Below are positions 51,301 to 54,529 of a stretch of DNA of 54,529 bases, in pieces. Each line of letters begins with the position of its first letter. The first letter of the stretch is position 1. The stretch comes from Myxococcales bacterium (lineage in GTDB: Bacteria; Myxococcota_A; Polyangia; Polyangiales; Polyangiaceae). Location: the NCBI GenBank assembly GCA_947473045.1, contig CANJCO010000033.1:1-54529 (forward strand), in the 5' to 3' direction. A program made the position numbers and the translations under genes. The notes under the pieces were generated by a model. The model was not told the origin of the DNA, did no database searches, and saw nothing but the letters and a program-made list of their open reading frames with translations.

Positions 51301-52872
51301 TTACTGCCAGCAGATGCCAGCGGCGCGCGGCTGTCCGCTCGGACACGCAGGCTCGCAGACGCCGGTGAGCAGGTCGGCTCGCTGCGTAGGCGCGCACGTA
51401 GGCGCGGCGGGGACGCCCTGCTGCGCTTGCGTACTCGACGCGCCGGGCATGCAGAAGCCGGCCACCGGCGCGAGGCCGTTTGCGCACGCAGCGCCGCAGC
51501 GCGCGAACACCGGATCGACGACCTGTCCGGCCGGGCAGGCGCTCGCCCCGGGTTGGCCAGCAGGCGCGGCGATTACGCCGGGAAACGGGAACGGAAAGGG
51601 AAACGGAAACGGCGAAGGGGTCGCGGGAGAAGGCGCGGGCTGATTCTGCCAGCGCGTCGGCGGCAGCACGGTGCCCGCGGCGTCTCCCACCGTCACGACG
51701 AAGGCTTCGTGGAGCTCGTCGCGGACCATGCGCTCGCTGATCCACGCGTAGCCGTGGTCGCCCCACGCGCCGCCCCAGCTGTTGTGCACCAAAAATTGGC
51801 GACCTGAATTCGTCGTGCGATATCCCACGAGCGCCACCGCGTGGCCGCCCTGCCCGTCGGATTGCCAATCGGCGATGACCGATCCTGGCTGCTGCCGCTG
51901 CGCATTCCACAGCCTCGCGTCGATATCGAACCCCGCGAAAACAGCTCGTCCGGTGCTGAGCACCTGCGCGATCTGATCGGGATCGCCCGGCCGCGACGCG
52001 AGCGAGCGAAACGCCGTAATCTCGTATACGCCCGAGCCTTCCGCCCGGTTCACCTCTGACACGAGCGCGGGATCGCTGTGCCATGAATTGATGGTCAGAC
52101 CGTACGCGGCCGAACACGACGACCGATCGCCCTCGTTGTCGTCGAGCTTGCAGGCCTTGTGCGGATCGTAGGGCCAGTCGTTTTCGCGCACGAGGGGCTT
52201 GCCCGATCCGCGCTGAAACAGCAGCTGAAACTCGTCGTGGGCGATGATGTGCAGCGGCGCGATGACCTCACCGCGGCCCGCAAGGCGGAGTCCGTTTTCA
52301 ATCAGCGTCGACATCGCAAACGACCAGCACACGCCGGCCTGCTGTTGGTCTTTCACAGGGCCGTCAAAACCAAGTAACCGAAGGTCGACCATGGTTGGCG
52401 CGGCCGCTGGCGGCGCGGGAGGCAACGGCACGGCCACGGGCGAATTGGTGAGCTTCGGGAGGCCGCCGCACAGGGTCTTGGCCCATACCATCGGCGCTAC
52501 CTCTACGGCCGCGCACGGATCGCGCGTGCCCATGGCGACAAGCTGCTGCAAGTTGAACGGCTGCACGACGGCGGGAGCGGCGGGCCACCCCGGGAGCGGC
52601 GGCAGTTGCGCGGGCCAAATCCAGCCGGCAGGAAGCGGAGGCTGGGACGCCTGCGCGGGCGCGGCCGACGGTTGGGCGGCCGGCGGCGCGGGCCACCCCT
52701 GCGGGTAGGGCTGCGCCGGCGGCGCGGGCCACGGTTGAAGCGCAAGTGGCGCCGCTGCGGGCGTCGCGGCCGGCTTCGAGGGCTGCGCGCAGGCGCCGAA
52801 GACCGACCCGGCGAGCACGAGCCCGGTAGCGGCCCTCAGGCCTCGAGCATTCGCAGGACGCAGCATGTTCAT
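51301..52872 (-). CDS. Papain-like (C1) cysteine protease lipoprotein
   Basis: This ~523-residue protein has a lipobox (AGSVFGACAQ), a Pro/Ala-rich stretch (PAPPAQPYPQGWPAPPA) and a C1A protease domain: GPVKDQQQAGVCWSFA with the catalytic Cys, GGHAVALVGY with the His and NSWGGAWGDHGYAW with the Asn. The papain CGSCW is AGVCW here, so the structural Cys is missing. A PFPFPFPFPFPG linker leads to a Cys-rich tail (ACPAGQVVDPVFARCGAAC). ATG 52872 is taken as start; 52866 or 52908 are possible. It is likely secreted and surface-anchored. Confidence 0.88.
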   Translation of the reverse strand: MNMLRPANARGLRAATGLVLAGSVFGACAQPSKPAATPAAAPLALQPWPAPPAQPYPQGWPAPPAAQPSAAPAQASQPPLPAGWIWPAQLPPLPGWPAAPAVVQPFNLQQLVAMGTRDPCAAVEVAPMVWAKTLCGGLPKLTNSPVAVPLPPAPPAAAPTMVDLRLLGFDGPVKDQQQAGVCWSFAMSTLIENGLRLAGRGEVIAPLHIIAHDEFQLLFQRGSGKPLVRENDWPYDPHKACKLDDNEGDRSSCSAAYGLTINSWHSDPALVSEVNRAEGSGVYEITAFRSLASRPGDPDQIAQVLSTGRAVFAGFDIDARLWNAQRQQPGSVIADWQSDGQGGHAVALVGYRTTNSGRQFLVHNSWGGAWGDHGYAWISERMVRDELHEAFVVTVGDAAGTVLPPTRWQNQPAPSPATPSPFPFPFPFPFPGVIAAPAGQPGASACPAGQVVDPVFARCGAACANGLAPVAGFCMPGASSTQAQQGVPAAPTCAPTQRADLLTGVCEPACPSGQPRAAGICWQ

Positions 52873-53000
52873 ACGACCTTGGACGAGGCCGTCGCGCCCG
52901 TCAATCAACCGGTGCCCGCCCCGCGATCCGGCTCATTCGCTCACAATCGCTTGCGCACCACGCGAAGAGAACGCAAATTGGCGACTTCGGAGGCCTCCGC

Positions 53001-53276
53001 ATGCCCGAGCTCACGCCCGACATCGTAAACGACGACGCCGCGCTCGCCGCCTGCGTAGACGCGCTGATCGAGTCGGATCCCGGCGCCAGCGCGCAGGCCG
53101 CCGCGATCAACAAGGTCGCGACCGCCGTGCGCCACCGGCTCGAGGCCGCTTCGTGGGGCGAGGCGCTCGAGCTCGAGGCGAAAATCAACGCACGCTGGTC
53201 GGACCTCGCAGTCGTGATCGCTCGATGGGCCTTTGAGCAGGGTTTTCGCGCGCGCGAGAACGCCGACGACCGCTGA
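53001..53276 (+). CDS. Small helical protein, unknown
   Basis: This 91-residue soluble protein is mostly alpha-helical (DAALAACVDALIESDPGASA, WGEALELEAKINARWSDLAV). No signal peptide or known domain is seen. A GGAGG-containing site precedes the ATG and sits in the palindrome GGAGGCCTCC (52990-52999), so this is one of the Shine-Dalgarno starts. It converges on the XRE regulator gene. Confidence 0.55.
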   Translation: MPELTPDIVNDDAALAACVDALIESDPGASAQAAAINKVATAVRHRLEAASWGEALELEAKINARWSDLAVVIARWAFEQGFRARENADDR

Positions 53277-53302
53277 CCGACTGCCCGAGGAGCCGTGACC
53301 GA

Positions 53303-53683
53303 CTACTCGCGGCCGTCCGTTCGGCGACCCGCCGCCAGCAGGAGCTTGAGGCCGCGCGTAATGTCATCGACCGACGCGTCGTCGAGCCTGTCGACAATCG
53401 CGACGAGTCTCGCTATCGACGGCCGCGCGGTCGATTCAGGCGGAGGCGATTGGCCTTCGACCAGCGATTCGACCGATACCTCGAGCGCAGCGGCCAGACG
53501 CACAATCACGGCGGTTGACGGATGAAGGCGGCCTCGCTCGATGCGGCTGATCGTGGCGTCGACGACGCCTCCGCGCTGCGCCAGCTCGGACTGCGTCAGG
53601 CCCTTTCGTATCCGCAGCGCACGAAGGGCGGAGTGCAGGTGTTGGGCGGAGTGCAGGTGTTGAGGGACCGTAGCTCGCGACAT
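53303..53683 (-). CDS. XRE-family transcriptional regulator
   Basis: This 126-residue protein has an XRE/Cro-type helix-turn-helix (LRIRKGLTQSELAQRGGVVD, then ATISRIERGRLHPSTAVIVR) and a short helical C-terminus (VDRLDDASVDDITRGLKLLL). The N-terminal HLHSAQHLHSA is coded by a short tandem duplication (about 53626-53658) and may lie before the true start. No target is identified. The 293 bases upstream of it, to the tRNA, show nothing else that I can support. Confidence 0.85.
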   Translation of the reverse strand: MSRATVPQHLHSAQHLHSALRALRIRKGLTQSELAQRGGVVDATISRIERGRLHPSTAVIVRLAAALEVSVESLVEGQSPPPESTARPSIARLVAIVDRLDDASVDDITRGLKLLLAAGRRTDGRE

Positions 53684-53976
53684 ATCTCGCGAAATTCTTG
53701 CGCATTTTCCAGCACAACAACAGGCCCTTCACGCAGATCAACCGTTTGACATGCGCGCGAGCGGGAGACATAGTCTGCCTCGGTCGCCGCGAATGTGCCC
53801 CCCACGTTCGCGGCGGCCACTTGCATTTTGTTGTTTGGCCCCTGCTGCAGACCCGGCCCTCGGGGCCCAGCAGCAGAACGTGCGAAAAACTATTGACGTG
53901 AGCGCGCAGGGTCAGCATAAAGCGCGGCGAATCTGCATCGCCGACGCAGTTGGTCGGCAGCCGCGAAAGTGGCACT

Positions 53977-54050
53977 CGGGGCGTAGCGCAGCCTGGTAGC
54001 GCACCTGGTTCGGGACCAGGGAGTCGGAGGTTCAAATCCTCTCGCCCCGA
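53977..54050 (+). tRNA. tRNA-Pro (anticodon CGG)
   Basis: The acceptor stem CGGGGCG (53977-53983) pairs with CGCCCCG (54043-54049) and the discriminator is A54050. The anticodon stem CCTGG/CCAGG encloses TTCGGGA, giving anticodon CGG for CCG codons. The T-arm has GTTCAAATC. CCA is not encoded. Sequences on the opposite strand that look like an ORF here are artefacts. Confidence 0.97.
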
Positions 54051-54384
54051 CTACTTCTCTTCCTACTCGAATCCTCGAAAAAGCCGGGGATATGCGAAGG
54101 TGCCGCGCGGCTGCGCCAGCGGGCCTCCAGCATCGGCGGGTCTGCCTCCGGGCGGGCGAACAGGTCGCGTCGTCCCTCATGGCTGCGCGCGCGACGGCGC
54201 GCGACCGAAGCGTCGACGCCGCGTGATCGCGATGCCCAACGTCCTGCTGGGCGTGCACGTCGAGCGCCTGACCGACGCCGGTGCAGCGAAATTCGCTCGG
54301 CGCAGCGAAGAGCTCGCATGGCAGGTCGCTTCTAAACTGCCCGCCCGCCACGCCAACGGGCGACCGCTCGGCACCGACGACTGC
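54051..54384. other. Region between tRNA-Pro and repeat copy C
   Basis: No confident gene is present. An open frame from ATG 54232 encodes 51 residues (MPNVLLGVHVERLTDAGAAK and onward) and stops at the TAG that opens repeat copy C, so it may be a gene remnant cut by the element. No integrase, direct repeat of the tRNA 3' end or promoter is evident. Confidence 0.4.
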
Positions 54385-54529
54385 TAGCAGGCCGTTGAAG
54401 AACGGCCTGCTATCCTTTCATCTCGGGGAGGTATGCACCTCCCCGCCCCGAAAAACGCGGTTTTTCGGGGTCCCCACCCCACGCAATTGACTTCGCCAAT
54501 TCCTAGCAGGGTGTTTTTCAACACCCTGC
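54385..54529 (+). repeat. Hairpin repeat element, copy C (runs off the window)
   Basis: The first 145 bases of the element are identical to copy B, 12 kb away; the last two bases fall outside the window. The perfect identity suggests recent movement or gene conversion. The opening TAG closes a short upstream frame. Confidence 0.92.

Overview
The window looks like a chromosomal segment of a GC-rich member of the Myxococcota, probably Polyangia-like. The signs are many Asp/Ala-rich lipoproteins (repeated A-D-A-x-D-A linkers after a lipobox Cys), a MopE-like protein with the D-N-C-N-G-x-x-D-E motif, a GH25 lysozyme ending in a MYXO-CTERM-like sorting tail, a Cys-rich secreted lipoprotein, a lone DUF3516-type Ski2 helicase and an FAAL/ACP/ketosynthase lipid locus. 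The taxonomic call is an inference from gene style; no rRNA is present. One tRNA (Pro, CGG) lies near the right end.

Layout. 1-6.5 kb: a truncated dynamin-like GTPase, a histone-H1-tailed protein, a response-regulator/PAS/histidine-kinase hybrid, gatB and an FGE-like lipoprotein. 6.6-13.7 kb: a small helical protein, an FtsB/DivIC-like protein, the catalytic subunit of a split methylmalonyl-CoA mutase, a MopE-like lipoprotein, a membrane-anchored protein and an M61 peptidase. 13.7-21.2 kb: a lipid or natural-product locus in two divergent operons. One reads FAAL, ACP, ACP. The other reads ketosynthase, CLF-like ketosynthase, alpha-oxoamine synthase, followed by a small protein and an LpxL-like acyltransferase. 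21.2-23.5 kb: a zinc-ribbon protein, thiG, a small protein, thiE and a third ACP. 23.6-28.4 kb: an envelope redox locus of YtkA/FixH-like proteins, a predicted beta-barrel, a redoxin lipoprotein, a mono-heme cytochrome and a penta-heme cytochrome, with overlapping genes. 28.5-43.2 kb: a BT1-type transporter, glycine-rich and other surface lipoproteins, GH25 lysozyme, a tiny exported protein made of GHDAGHVDFAN repeats, a 1,414-residue membrane protein and envelope proteins of unknown function. 43.2-54.5 kb: a sialidase-like protein with a DAACS symporter, a hydrolase with a Cys-rich lipoprotein, the DUF3516 helicase, a papain-like protease, an XRE regulator and the tRNA.

Three DNA-level patterns cut across the genes. 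(1) A ~147-bp element built of four hairpins is present three times; two copies are identical over the 145 bp that can be compared, and one copy abuts the predicted -10 box of a gene. (2) Many first genes have TANNNT ending 6-11 nt before the start codon and no Shine-Dalgarno sequence, which suggests widespread leaderless mRNAs; I used this to choose several starts. (3) A 13-bp AT-rich semi-palindrome, TCGTTTSAAACGA and close variants, recurs in unrelated genes in all reading frames. The best candidates for undescribed biology are the FAAL/KAS/CLF/oxoamine-synthase locus, the cytochrome/redoxin/beta-barrel locus, the repeat peptide and the hairpin element.
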